A DNA stretch of 44,985 nucleotides, from NCBI RefSeq assembly GCF_001949145.1, contig NW_019091480.1, positions 891,783-936,767 on the forward strand, written 5' to 3'. Positions 1-11,902 of the stretch are shown one piece after another. The position numbers were made by a program, and so were the translations under genes. Within the stretch, counting starts at the first letter, position 1; every line of letters begins with the position of its first letter. Source of the DNA: Acanthaster planci. Taxonomy: Eukaryota; Echinodermata; Asteroidea; Valvatida; Acanthasteridae. The notes below the pieces were generated by a model that made no database searches, was not told where the DNA came from, and worked only from the letters and a program-made list of their open reading frames with translations.

Positions 1-175
1 TTTGGGTGCAGTTCACTGAGTGAAAGAGTCATTGGTCGGAAGTGTTCATGTTGTTGGTAGCAATGCAACCGTTAAGGGTGCATCCATAACCGTTGGTGAA
101 TCAGCGAAGTTCATTTCCGACCAAAGGAACCTCCTTTGCTAGGAAAATTGCGTTCTCTCTTTTGGTCCAGTAAGG
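1..175. repeat. Dispersed repeat, copy 1
   Basis: This stretch aligns by eye with 20505-20635. Shared blocks occur in the same order and on the same strand: 'gttggtag..atgc', 'gtgaa.cagcga', 'accaaagg..cct', 'gctt/gctagga.aatt' and 'tcttttggtccag'. The copies are well diverged and carry small indels. It has no coding potential and I do not recognise the family. The left end is cut by the window. Confidence 0.6.
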
Positions 176-2494
176 CTGTAGGTGGGTCGTCGACCAGTTT
201 TGTACTACTTAAAATATAAAAAAAATCAGAAAGATACATCTCATTTCAATTCGCAATCGATCGAGCTAATACATGTGCTCATTCATGTTATTTCATTTTA
301 AATGCACACTGTTATACAGTTATCCACATCACTTTAGCTTGCTAAATGTGAATATTGGTACAAAAACTAGCCCATCTTGGTTTTCGTGAAGTTGAGTTCT
401 AGACAAGCTACAAGAGAAATCAAATGGAAGGCTCTTGATGTGTTAGGAGATTACAAAAAGGAGAAGCATAGTTACCTTACTTGTTCAGTTTGTGAGCACT
501 TTCCTCGTGGGATCCTGCATTTGACTTCCAGACTCCAACAGTAATTAATCAAGTGGAATTGAACCGCTACCCCCCCCGCCTCTGCACAATTTGACATCTC
601 ACTGGTTACAGTGGCACCAATGTGAAGCAGTGGTCATCTGAATGCAAATAGAGGACACAGACCCCATTGTTGCACTATGTCTCATACCCGTACAAAAAAG
701 AATGAGTACACATGTATAATTAAACCTTTATCAACGTTGGAATAGTCGATTTGCTCTCCAAACTGCTATATTTGCCAGCTTACCTCCTCTGATCTGGCAC
801 GTTGTGATTGCGGAGTACATTCCATCCATTGATGGTCACATTAATTCCGTGGCATGCATTGGTCTTTGTGTAGAGTGATCTCTCTTAAGTTGATTCAAGG
901 TGTTAGAAATAGTATACTGTATGGAGACAGAAGAGTGGTGTAGAGTGCAGAAGTTTGATGTAGCCTCATTTTGAGAATTAGGAGAATGCTTCCTAACCCC
1001 CCCACCCCACCCTAAAAATGAGGATCGTGAAGAACATTTACTCACCGCACCTTCATTGCCATCAGGTATTTATACCGCCGACCCCTGCATTTACTCACTG
1101 GAAAAGGTTTCGCAATACAAAGAAAAGGCATTGTCTGTCAAATGTAATTTGCCAGCATCTCTCTTTATTTTACAGACTTAGCAGGAATTAGAGAAATACC
1201 TAAAGTGCAGAGTCGAACATAATTAGGCCCGATATGAACAGCTTTAAGCTCTGTCGACGCTTTGACTGGACTTTCAACTCGCAGAGACAATGTTAAGTGT
1301 GTATTTGTCAACTTGGGTATTTTCAACGTCGATGTAAAACAAATTAAGACATACACATCCTTTAAACGTTAGGACTAAGAATGATTAGGTCCATGAGTTT
1401 GTCAGAGAAGCTTCGCGAAGCGTTCCCATTTTCACCGTCTTGTTGTCAAGTAAGTATTCAGTACACGTGACAATGCAAATTTCTTTCTCTCAATATCATT
1501 ACAAACTGAGAGAGCACACTAAAATTATATGCTAGTTTGATCCCTAGAAAGGCCATTCAGAAAAGTCTATCCAACAGAACCGAATAACCCATACATTCAT
1601 TGTACACACTGGAGCCTTGCCATGGGAAATATGTTGAAACTAAACTGCAGTAAAGTCTTCATACAATTCCAGTTATAAAATATAAAACATATCCACTAAC
1701 CCTCTGTGTAGTGCCATACATTGCACAAACTCTTGTAGAATTAAAAAACACTTTTACCCTCAACCTGTGCAGGCCGAAATGAAAGCAAAATGTACTGACA
1801 GAAGAGGGTGTTCTTCAAGATCGGTCTACTGCATTATTGGTGCACTGAACCAATTCAAGCTCCATTGAAACTAGTGTAAAATCAAGCAAGTTTGGAGCAA
1901 CATGGCAGGCAACTGAAGCCCAGAGGCCTCTCAAACAAAAAAACAAAAACAATGTGTTGTTTGGTCCTTCAGATTTCATTTGATTTTAAATTTTTAGTAG
2001 GTTACCCAATGAATTTTTTAATTATCCGCCCAAAACAAACTCATCCCCCCAAAAGTAAATGTTCCCAAGTCTTCTCAGCGGCCATTTTTCAAATGACATT
2101 CCTCACCTTCCTGGAGTTCTTCTGACAAATTTTCTATCACATTTTTGTCTGCTTTGCCCCCGGATGAGTGCCCCTGAATCTACAGAGATGATCCCGGGCG
2201 GGCCATACTGACAAAATCCCACTATTTCTTGGCCCAAACAGACCCCTCTTTTCGAAAAAATCTGTGGGGGTAGGATAGGGGGATAGGATACATTACGAGT
2301 GTATGATCCAATCCATTCCCTTCACTACATAATGCGCTGCCGATCCTCCATTACTAAAGCCTGAACCTAAGGTCACATGGCCCATTCAATGTGTTCGGGT
2401 CGCACAAGCACGGTACAAAACATTTATGCTTCACTTCAGTACATGCCCACGTTCATGTAAACTCTGCACTCTGCCTTAAAGGTCATGCACAAAT
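1..2494. other. Intergenic region upstream of the BHMT-like gene
   Basis: I see no coding exon with convincing splice sites or family resemblance here. The first ~175 bases are a diverged copy of a dispersed repeat that recurs near 20505-20635. The rest is AT-rich single-copy-looking DNA with C-runs near 570-580 and 1000-1010. The promoter and 5' UTR of the BHMT-like gene should lie in the last few hundred bases, but I cannot identify a TATA box or start site with confidence. An unseen upstream gene could extend in from the left. Confidence 0.5.
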
Positions 2495-5400
2495 ATGGAT
2501 GCGCCACAGAGACCCAAAGGTGAGTGGAACATTATGCAGCACAAAATTTTCAACGACAATAGAATTATAATTCCATATCACGTCATTTTGCCCCTCGTAG
2601 GGTTTGACTGACGGCAAAAATGTTGCTTCGTTTTCAGACAAAACTGAGCTACGCACTGTTTTGTTACTAGGTTTACTGGATCGTATTCGCGATGGTGAAA
2701 CGGTTATCTGCGCGGAGGGGTATCTTTTCGTCTTTGAACGTCGGGGCTACCTGACAGCGGGATCCTATGTGCCCGAAGTTGTTCTGGAACATCCCGAGCT
2801 AGTCAGGCTACAACACGAGGAATTTATCCACGCCGGAAGTGACGTAGTACTAGCATTCACTGTAAGGGTCTATACACTGATAATTGAGATAATAATAACA
2901 TGGTGGTTTCCATAAAGACGAGGACAAATACCGACAGCCACGACACCAAGAACGAATGAAGACCACAGACCAGGCAGACCTCAGGAGGACCAATAATCGA
3001 CAATCTAAGACAAAGTTCAAGACCACAGACTTGGCAGTTGGGACTAAAACTGACATTCCAAGTGTAAGATCACATTCCTAGACACAGACCAATACCGACA
3101 GGTGCAACCCAAGACCACAAGCTAACCAGCCTAAGGCCAAGACCAATACCGACAGTTCAAGACCGAGACCACAGACCAGGCAGTCCTAGTCCAGGGCCAA
3201 TACCGACAGGTGAAGCCTGAGACCAAAACCACAAGCAAGGCAGTCCAAGATCAAAATACCACTAAAAAATCCGGCTTTTTTTAAAAAAAACCCCAGAAAA
3301 CCTGAGAGAAAATGATCAAAATTGCACCCCTATACATTTTCAATGGCCCTTGCTGCTAAGGCCTTTTGTACAGTGGATGCATGCATGCACAATAATATTA
3401 TTAATTTATTAGTGAAAATGTTTGTTGGGCAGTTCTTTAAACCCAACAACCAAACAACGTGTGTATGCATGTCAATAGGATATGGTAATGTTTTGGATGG
3501 GTCAAATGACTTTCGGGAACAGCAGCCAACTAGGCTCAGAAGGCTTTTATAAATATCGGCCCTTGAAGCCTTTGTCTCGAATCCCATCAGAGGAAGAGTT
3601 TTTGTCTTTTACATATTAAATTCTTTCATATTTTTATTTCCTCTTTTCACATTTAAGTATTATGCAAACCGTGAAAAGATGGCGCTTGTTGGCCGAGAGG
3701 ACGATTTTGAGCGAATCAACAAGAGTGCTCTGCGCATGGCACGTGAAGTTGCTGATCAAACTGGTACACTGATGGCTGGTAACATCAGTAACACAAATCT
3801 TTTCATGGAAACTGTGCCAAACTACCGTGAGAAAATTTGGCAGATATTTAAAGTAAGTTATGGAACTTCAACAAGAAGCAATCTGGCATGCATATCGACA
3901 TTTATTAGATAAGTTTGAAAACATTTTTGCAATAAAAGCAGTAAAAAGTGTAGAAATAATTCATGCAATCGAATGAACCATTCACCTCTGCTATTTAAAT
4001 AATTATTTCTTCAATCCATGTTCTTAGCATTTCACTGATTAATGGCGTTAGACAGAAAGTCACCGGGATTTTATGACTAAGACGTACTTCACGTACATTG
4101 GGAACGTATTTTTATTTCCAATTTTTGGTCACCAAAATCTCCTGCCAATTCAAAATGAGCTACTTTCTCCAAACAGTTCACCCTTTGAAGTCGAAGGGTA
4201 CACTCAAAACTGCTAAAAGTTGGAAAATGACCCCACACTTTAAATATTTGGGTTTATGAATTTGACGCTATAGGAGCAATTGGAATGGATTAGGGAAGCG
4301 GCGGCTGACTACGTTGTGGCGGAAACTTTCTCCACCCTCGGAGAGGCGCTCTTAGCTACACAAGCATGCAAAGAGTTCGCAAAGGGTAAGTCAAACTTTG
4401 TTTGCTTTTGACATTTTGCAACATTCTTAATACCAGTTAATATAGGTTTCCCAGCCAATTTCGGAAAATGCCCGATCTAATTTGTTAAATAAAAATTCAC
4501 TTTGGTGTAAATTTTGAAAACGACTTCAAACCTGGTTTCATTTTCGCAAAAACGAGCATTCGACTTCGTTTTGCATCCTTCAAATAAATGAATGTGCATT
4601 ACGTTTCATAGGTTACAGATACGTGACTGGGATTCCGGATTGATATATTCGTTGTCAGTTACAACAAATATGTCTCTTACCGCGACCCTTCGAAAGTGAA
4701 TATTCATGTTCATTTGCTGTAATTTAAAATTACTGCTTTGAACGCAGAGCTGTTTGGGAGCTGTTTAATTAATGAAAGAAATGGAAATCAATCCGTTAAA
4801 ACTGTACAATCTGTGTCATCGTGACGCATAGTATGTCAGGGGACTTCATATTAAATATCTTGAATAATGCAAGTACTTCTCATTTTAGCTTTCTGCAAAC
4901 TTTCAATTCATTCAGGCCAGTACTTCAGGAGAGTGCTTTGAAGGGAGGTACCTGTAATGTCACATGACTTGTCAGGTGGTGACATCATCCTCACGATATA
5001 AATGATTGTCTATGACAATTTCTTTCCTAGCTATTTACAGAGTTGCGACACAATCGTTGGGTATAGTTCATGAGATAACCATGTAGTTCTTTGGCATGTG
5101 CACCTTTACTGTCAATGGGACTTATCACCTGAAAGTCTTATCATCCCTTGATATCCATTTTCGTTTATAACGCCCCCCCTTTCTATTTATGCGCCAAGTT
5201 TCATCCCAATTGGGCCTGTACTTCAGGAGAGATAGGGCTTTAAAGGATGCACTTTTGAAATCATGTCACTTGTTACTTGATGACGTCATTGTCACATCAG
5301 ATCAGATTTCGTCTTTCATAAGCCTGTAAAATATTTTTTGAAAGATACATCCTAGAGAATGTCAAATAAGGAAAAGTAAAAAAAATCAGATGGTGACATG

Positions 5401-8400
5401 ACCAATTTTTTTTCAAATGTATCACAACCCTGTTTGCAACCATACCAGAGTGCTTTAGCTCTATGAGTCACACCAGATTTTAGCCTCAATAGACTTGACG
5501 TTCTTCAGATACTGGTCTACCAAGAATTCAATTCTACAGGAATGTCATGTGATCTCAATGACGTCATCAAGACACCAATATTCCAAGACAATTTTAAAAC
5601 AAAAGATTTGTTCAGATTAGGACATTATTCTCTACAGATTCTTTCTGGATGTGCACCTAAATCCCGATAGTGCAGAGCAAAGGGGAATTCTAGACACAAA
5701 ATACTCGTGTCACTCATCCGATATTGTCACACACTAAATGCCACGTTGTAATTGGAGTCAAAATTACTTTGGCATCACCTACCACATCTAATTTCTTTCA
5801 GACAAACAGCCTGAGGTACTCAGAAATTAACAAAAACACTTTCAGTCTCTAAATTTAGAACAGGGGTAGGTTCTTCAATCCTCAGATTCATTTGCGGAAA
5901 GTATCAAAAACTTTTGTATAAAAGATCAATTTTAAACTATGTAAAAGAAGCCAAGAAAGTTACATTTGGTAAACATGCCTATAAGCTAGGAAATGAGTGC
6001 TCTGTATTTTGCCTTCCCTATTTGTAAATCCTGGGTAGGCCTAACTGCTAATTGCACATGATGTAACTCCCAGTTAATAGAGATGACATTTCATTAACTG
6101 CAAACTTATAAAAAAATATGACTCCACTGATAATTTCCAATGGTTTAGCCATCTTTCTGAGTTTTGAACGAGGCATTTTATAAACGTATGAAATTCACAG
6201 GTGAAGTCAGGTTTATGGACACTGCTTTTATGCTCAAGTCAAACAAAACAGGATTGAATTCACCGACAGATTCCAAAGGTTATATATACATGTATGCGTA
6301 GCAATTGTAAATCAAAGGTTACTTGAAACACATACTACATATACTTGTTGAACAAAAAGGCGTGCTTATAATGTCCTGCTTTTTCTTATGAGGTAAAGGT
6401 TTCTGTACGTGCATTTTTTTCTTGCAATGATATAATGAAAGCCTTGACTTACAGAGGTAGGCCTACGCCTGAAATAAAGCGTAGAACTCTCAAAGTGAAA
6501 CATTTCTTGCAGCTGCATTATGTGTTTTTGCCTACAGTGTGTACCAATGTCCAAATAAACAATGGGCAACTGCACTTTTGAGTCCAGGCTGTCACACCCT
6601 TATGGTGGCATCTTCCAGGTCATCTATGCTTGGCTGATACCCAATCTAGAGTATATAACCTGCTTCCACACAATACTACAACACACGTATCAGCTGGGTC
6701 GATTGTATGAGTTGCTTCAAATATCGCCGAAAGGTTTCCCTAGGACTGTTCCTGACCATTGGGAAAACATCTCAACAGGTTAATGCAAAGTTTTCATGAG
6801 TCATTCATACAAACGTGGGGCCATACAACTCAGTAGGCCTATGTTATAACCTGACAGATTATATGGATCGACACAAGAAGACGTCTAGGGGCAAAGTTGT
6901 AATGTAGCTGATGTGTTTTTTTGGGGGGGGGGGCTGGTTCGATGTGCGGCTCTCTGCCTGATTCACAGATCTCATAGGGTTTTTATACTGGTTATTCGAC
7001 TTTTCATTCATCATAAAAGTTTCCTTGCCTTTTAGGTATCGGCTACTATTCCCCTGAATATTAATACAGCGTGAATGAATGTGTTTGGTTCACATATGCA
7101 GCAAGGTATGAGACGGAGAGAACCCCCATGCTTTGTGTTGGTCATTGTCTGGCAGGAATCTGGGGAATTCCTTTCAGACATCTTGGGGGGATGTGTTAAG
7201 TAACAATAGTCTGAAATGTGTATAGGGATTGGACATGTTGGGGGGGGGGTACGTCTCGGTCTCATTTCTTGCTGGGTATATTGGTTCATTTGGATTTGAG
7301 GGTAGGGCTAGGCAAATTAATAATACTGATTTTTCCTTATAAGACCTGTGGACTGCCTTAATGGCTCTTCCGGTCCAGCCCTGCTTTACTTCCCCATGGG
7401 TCTTAAGCTTGTGGTTAAACTAGCCATTCCTTAAAATAAGTGAGTCTGGTTACTTGGAAAGCGGCTCTATCTGGAATGTCAATCCTTGCAACGTATGTAG
7501 CAGTACAACATGTGCGATTGTATCATGGTGATAATGTGATTTGTGAATCTGCATAGTCAGTCGATCTTTACCTGATCAGTTGATCTCATTGCATATCCCC
7601 ATAATTCAACACATTTCCACTTCTTAGCAGACTATGGTTTGGGAAGACTGAATTCACTGAAGAAGTTCAGATAGAGATTTCATACACTTTCGACTTACTG
7701 AACAATGTGAATGTGTGATTATGCTAAATGCCCAGTGTGCCTAATATACAAAATTATATTGACCCCTTTCGGGGTAAATAATTTAAGGTGAAAATTATTT
7801 CATGTATCAACACATTTAAAAACACGGCCATATTAACCACATGCATGGAAATTTCATTTCAATACACGCCTGCGTCATTTTTTAAAAAGTGTTCATAGGC
7901 CTACATTACTTCCAGCCTTTCTGACAGTAGGCCTACATAATTATGTCCTGAACGCTGATATCTCTGTAACTGTACGATCCTGTAACACTTCCAAATGTGA
8001 ATGTGTAGAGCAAAGGTCAGCATAATACTAGCATCAGTGACATGTAACTTTTACTGGGAAAGTAGTTTTGAGTCAGAAAATCACTTTTTTAAACAAAACA
8101 TTCATTGATATATTTTTAATTATAATTACAATATATTACACAACTTGTTAACAAATTATATATCAAAAGAAAGTATTTGTTTCAAGAAATAATATTACGT
8201 TTCCAGAATGACTGTTTTAACAATACCTAGCGCGATAGAGGGCTTTTCCTGACGGCTGTCCACATACCCAGTCACTTCCAGTACTCCTCAGGTGGTAGTT
8301 TTTATTTGTTTACTATAATCCTTTGCTACATGCACTGAGCCAACAGTATTTCTGCTGTGGGGACGGCTCGGTGTGTATGAGTTTGTTTCTATGTGTGTGT

Positions 8401-11166
8401 GCAGGCCTGTGTGGAGCCCAGTTCGTGGACAATATGTAACAGTGCACATCGTCATAAACAAATAATTTTCCTCATAACAATTTCGCACAGAGCTTCAAGA
8501 AATGGTATTTCGTCAATTTCCCCCAATTAAGCAAGTTCATTTTGATAATCTTTTTGTACCACTATTCACTGTCTTTTGCATACAATTTTATTGTACATTC
8601 TTGTCAACATACATGTACACCAGTGTCATTTGTCCCACTCTCCGCACCCATATATAGCCAAATGCTGTAATCTAAATGCTGTGCGTTTGTTTGGGTGTAT
8701 TGTGGTGTGTTTACTCCAGTGTGTATTATGAATGCAGAAAACGTGCTGCGCTGGGTTGACGTGCTCATCATTTTTAACTTGAGTGCTCTCAAAGTAAAAC
8801 GAAAATTGGTCTATTCCGTGGGGACCATGTCTGACAAACGAGAATGGATGGAAACAATAATAACCGTGCACCTGGGCGTTCCATGATAGTTTGAACAAGC
8901 CTCAAACGCACGGCAATCTTTTGAATTGACCGATTGCGCCAGGTAAGACACGTGACCTATCATGGGTATCAAACATCAACAAACGTGGCGTCTTTCCATC
9001 GCCGAGTATGTCACAAGTGCTGTTTACCAAAAATATCCAGCCGATTTTCTGTACAGCTCTCCCAGCACATCATGCAGGCTGAGTACTTTGTTGACTGTTG
9101 ACTTTATGTTTGGTATGACTATTATGATGTTAGTTATATTAAGCGCTTTCGTGCAATGGCACCTTCCGTCTATTTGAATCCTGGCCATGCCACAGGTCTC
9201 CCGTGCGTCGTGACCCTCGGAATCTGTTTGATGACTGTCAACGGCAAGCCTGCTACCAATGACGGCGTAGAAGTGTGCGAGGCTCTGAACCGCTTGGCGG
9301 ACGCGGGAGCTGACGTGGTGGGGCTTAACTGCGCGAGGGGCCCACAGACCATGCTGCCAATTCTGGAAGAAGCAGTCAAAAATTGCAAGGTAAATGTAGC
9401 TTTCACGTCACATTACTCGCCAAACTCCCGAGCGTGAGTTACCATAATCTGTACACGAAGCGAAGAATACGAAACTTCCCCTCTTGGGTTATATGAGGGG
9501 AATCAATATATTCCATTTTGACAAATAAGAGGACACATTCTGTTGGTCCTCGACTTCAGTAAACAATTGCAAGGATGGCAGACTGCGCAGGCGCATTATT
9601 TCAGTAATATGAGAGTGACCATCTTTGCGGTTGCAACGCGACGTGACAAAGCAATGTAACGGAGTGGTGCTTTGTGAGTGGTCGGTTATTTTGGTTTATC
9701 ACGATTTTTACACCCAGGCACCAATTGCAGCCCTGCCTGTGACATACCACACCACTGATGAATACCCAGTTTTCTTCGACATCAAGGACCCAGTTTCTGG
9801 TAAGTAGTATGGCCGCGCCCGAATAATGTTGCATCAGGTAGCACAATAGAAAATAAGTTGCCATCGTCAACAGTCTATCTCCATAAAAACGGAAAACTAC
9901 CTGATACAACAAGCTCTCAGATATTCGATACATGTAAAGACAACCCTTTTTTTAATCTTCAATTAAATTCCCTCTTAACTGTTTTTTGCTTAATGAATTA
10001 CTTATGAAGATACCCCCCCATAAGACGACCCTCCCGGAAGTCGTAAGCCCATTGGAATTTTGAAAATTGATGCTTACACTCTATCTGCAAAAAAGGGTTA
10101 TTTTGGGGGGTTTCGTTTTGTACAAATTTATTAGATACATAGCTTCAAAGTTATTTTTTACAAACCCTCTTGTCTTCGGTCACCAAATGCTCTAATAGCA
10201 GATAAATTGAGGCTAAGCAAATTGTTATTTGGTCCTTGCGGGCAATGTGGTGCCTTTTTTTTATCTAGTCTGCAACCACACTCAAAACATTCGAGTTGGC
10301 TCTGCTCACTGCAGCCATAAGTGATGCTCTTGTTAGTAGGTGAGAACAGGTTCCGTCTGTCATATTGTCAAGATATTCTGGAGACGCATAGGGCAGAGGA
10401 CAAGATTATTTACTTAAAATAACCGATGAGTTGGGCCCTGGTCATGATGATAACTTCCTCTTGTTTGTCATACTGACAAGGTATTGACTTTGCATAGGCC
10501 GTTAACTACGGTGCACCAAAACTATAACTCAGTGGTCTAGTGGGAAAAAAGTTTGTTTTGGTGAGCGGGAGATCGTTGGTTCGCATCCCTCAGTCAGTAC
10601 CCTTCAAAAAGACTTCATTATTTGTTTTATGTGAATAAAGACACTCATTGGCACATTTTAAGCATTACTGTTAATGTACCAGGCGCCAGTATCTGCTGTC
10701 TCTCTCGAAGCATCAAAACAGCATGACATCATCTCATATCAATTACCCACGACAGAATGTTGGCAACGCAAGGTGAGGTGATATTAAGTGAGGTTTGTAG
10801 TGTAGCGTAGCGCCAACGTTCGCATGAAAATGAAATGTGGTTTTCCTTTCTGAATAAAAAATAGGCGAGCCTCTGTTCCCAGAGAATTTGGACAGTACCC
10901 AGTGTAACCGTAAGGAAATCTACAACTTCGGCAAACGAATCCAGGAACTGGGCATCAAGTACGTGGGTCTGTGTTGCGGCAACTCAGCTCACCTCACCCG
11001 AAGCCTGGCCGAGAGTCTCGGCCGCAAGCCACCGGCCTCCCGCTACACGCCGGACCTCGACAAGCACTTCCTTTTTGGACAGGACAGCAAACTAGCTCTC
11101 ATAGGGCGCGAGGATAGAGAGAAATATAGTGGCTTGTTCTCCGATTCAAATAATGCAATTAATTAA
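2495..11166 (+). CDS. BHMT: Betaine-homocysteine S-methyltransferase-like protein, complete, 7 exons
   Basis: Exons: 2495-2519, 2671-2861, 3658-3852, 4274-4385, 9196-9389, 9718-9799, 10865-11166 (stop TAA at 11164). They join in phase to 366 aa. The family transfers a methyl group from betaine (or a related donor) to homocysteine, making methionine in a zinc-dependent TIM-barrel enzyme, usually cytosolic. Both zinc-ligand motifs are present: GLNC (Cys220) and GLCCG (Cys303, Cys304), matching human Cys217, Cys299 and Cys300. FTYYA (Tyr74 area) and the AET motif (Glu156) match the human FTFYA and AEY motifs. The start is the first ATG of a short exon ending AAAG|gtgagt; the peptide MDAPQRPKG fits the human N-terminus before the barrel. 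Two oddities stand out. The DGG motif near human residue 26 reads AEG here. The protein also ends about 40 residues short of human BHMT, so the C-terminal oligomerisation arm is reduced. It may belong to a BHMT-like branch using another methyl donor. Confidence 0.93.
2917..3262. repeat. Degenerate 54-bp minisatellite in BHMT-like intron 2
   Basis: The word 'caataccgaca' recurs at 3090, 3144 and 3198, exactly 54 bp apart. Weaker copies start near 2924 and 2991. Each unit also carries a 'caagaccacagaccaggcag'-like block. The strand shown is strongly purine/A-C biased. The array lies wholly inside intron 2862-3657 and has no coding role. Confidence 0.8.
4911..5575. repeat. Degenerate tandem repeat, unit about 280-300 bp
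   Basis: 'tacttcaggagag' occurs at 4921 and 5219 (298 bp apart). The following '(g)tgac(a/g)tcat' block occurs at about 4981, 5281 and 5560 (300 and 279 bp apart). Each is preceded by a 'gtcac/gtcatgtgact'-like word. This is consistent with three diverged tandem units inside BHMT-like intron 4. Confidence 0.5.
7207..7283. repeat. Dispersed repeat, copy A of a pair with 13917-13981
   Basis: The block 'tgtgtatagggattggacat' is followed by 'gttggggg', a variable G-run, 'tacg/tacc', 'tcggt', and 'catttcttgctgggtata'. It occurs here and at 13917-13981 on the same strand with few differences. No coding potential is seen. This copy lies within BHMT-like intron 4. Confidence 0.75.
10515..10595 (+). 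repeat. tRNA-derived SINE head (pol III A and B boxes)
   Basis: An A-box-like segment 'taactcagtggtctagtgg' starts near 10525. A B-box-like segment 'ggttcgcatcc' lies at 10578-10588, about 45 bp downstream, preceded by 'gagcgggagatcg'. This is the layout of a tRNA internal promoter. The acceptor and anticodon stems do not pair, so it is a SINE head or tRNA pseudogene rather than a working tRNA. It sits in the last BHMT-like intron (9800-10864), in the sense direction. Confidence 0.6.
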
Positions 11167-11525
11167 TGCAAGGAATTTGGTAGAAAATAATGAAAGCTAA
11201 TTCGAATTAATTTTAATTGTTAATTTTTTATTCTGAAATGCGAGTGAGATATTATAGATTAATTGCAGATTCTTAAAGGGTCTTGCGATTGTTTTATTTC
11301 AGTCCTGGAAAATTCACCTTTTTATTCCATTAACCTCATTTATTTTTAAAAATTCAATTTTTGTGTTTCCAGCTTATATGCTACTTTTGAATTTCCATAT
11401 TTGTGACAAAAACTGCAATGCCATTCCAAGGAGGAAACACTTAAGGTTACCTTAATGTGTGCACGAAAAATGTCAGGAATGTTTGATTCAATTCACTAGG
11501 CCTCTACAGATAGCAAAACCTTGAA

Positions 11526-11580
11526 ATTAAAGCTTGTGCCAGGCAAGTCATTAAAAGAATGATATGACCAACACAATAAA
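11526..11580 (+). other. Probable poly(A) signals of the BHMT-like gene
   Basis: ATTAAA lies at 11526-11531 and AATAAA at 11575-11580. They are the first good hexamers I see downstream of the stop codon at 11166, giving a 3' UTR of roughly 0.4 kb. Position only; no transcript evidence. Confidence 0.4.
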
Positions 11581-11869
11581 CCCCCCAAAGAGTCGGGTTT
11601 TACGCACCATCTCATAGCTGGGGGTGGGGGGTGGAGATTCCCCCTACCCCATAGCAATTTGTGAGTCATATGCCCGATCTTTGAACTTTCATTGAGTTTT
11701 GAAACGGCACTTGAAGTTTACAGACTCGAGCATGTCGGCTTGTGTGCACTGAGCAGTTCGTGGAAAGTACACACATTTATGGCTGACGGCAAGTACGGGC
11801 GTGTTGCATGCCAACGGATCAAGCGATTTTCACAAAATTGGGTGTCAAAAGGACCTTAAGGTGTTAATA

Positions 11870-11902
11870 ACCCCCCCCCCCAAAAAAAAAACACACACAC
11901 AC
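11870..11902. repeat. Low-complexity C-run, A-run and (CA)n tract
   Basis: A run of C is followed directly by a run of A and then a short (ac)n stretch. Simple sequence; no other signal. Confidence 0.85.

Larger units (their letters stand above)
4386..9195 (+). other. Large intron 4 of the BHMT-like gene
   Basis: This 4.8-kb intron runs from a gtaagt donor (4386) to a ccacag acceptor (ends 9195), splitting a glycine codon. It is AT-rich. It contains the degenerate ~300-bp repeat units at 4911-5575 and a dispersed repeat at 7207-7283. A short TG-rich stretch lies near 8391-8401. I find no conserved exon or nested gene in it. Confidence 0.8.
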
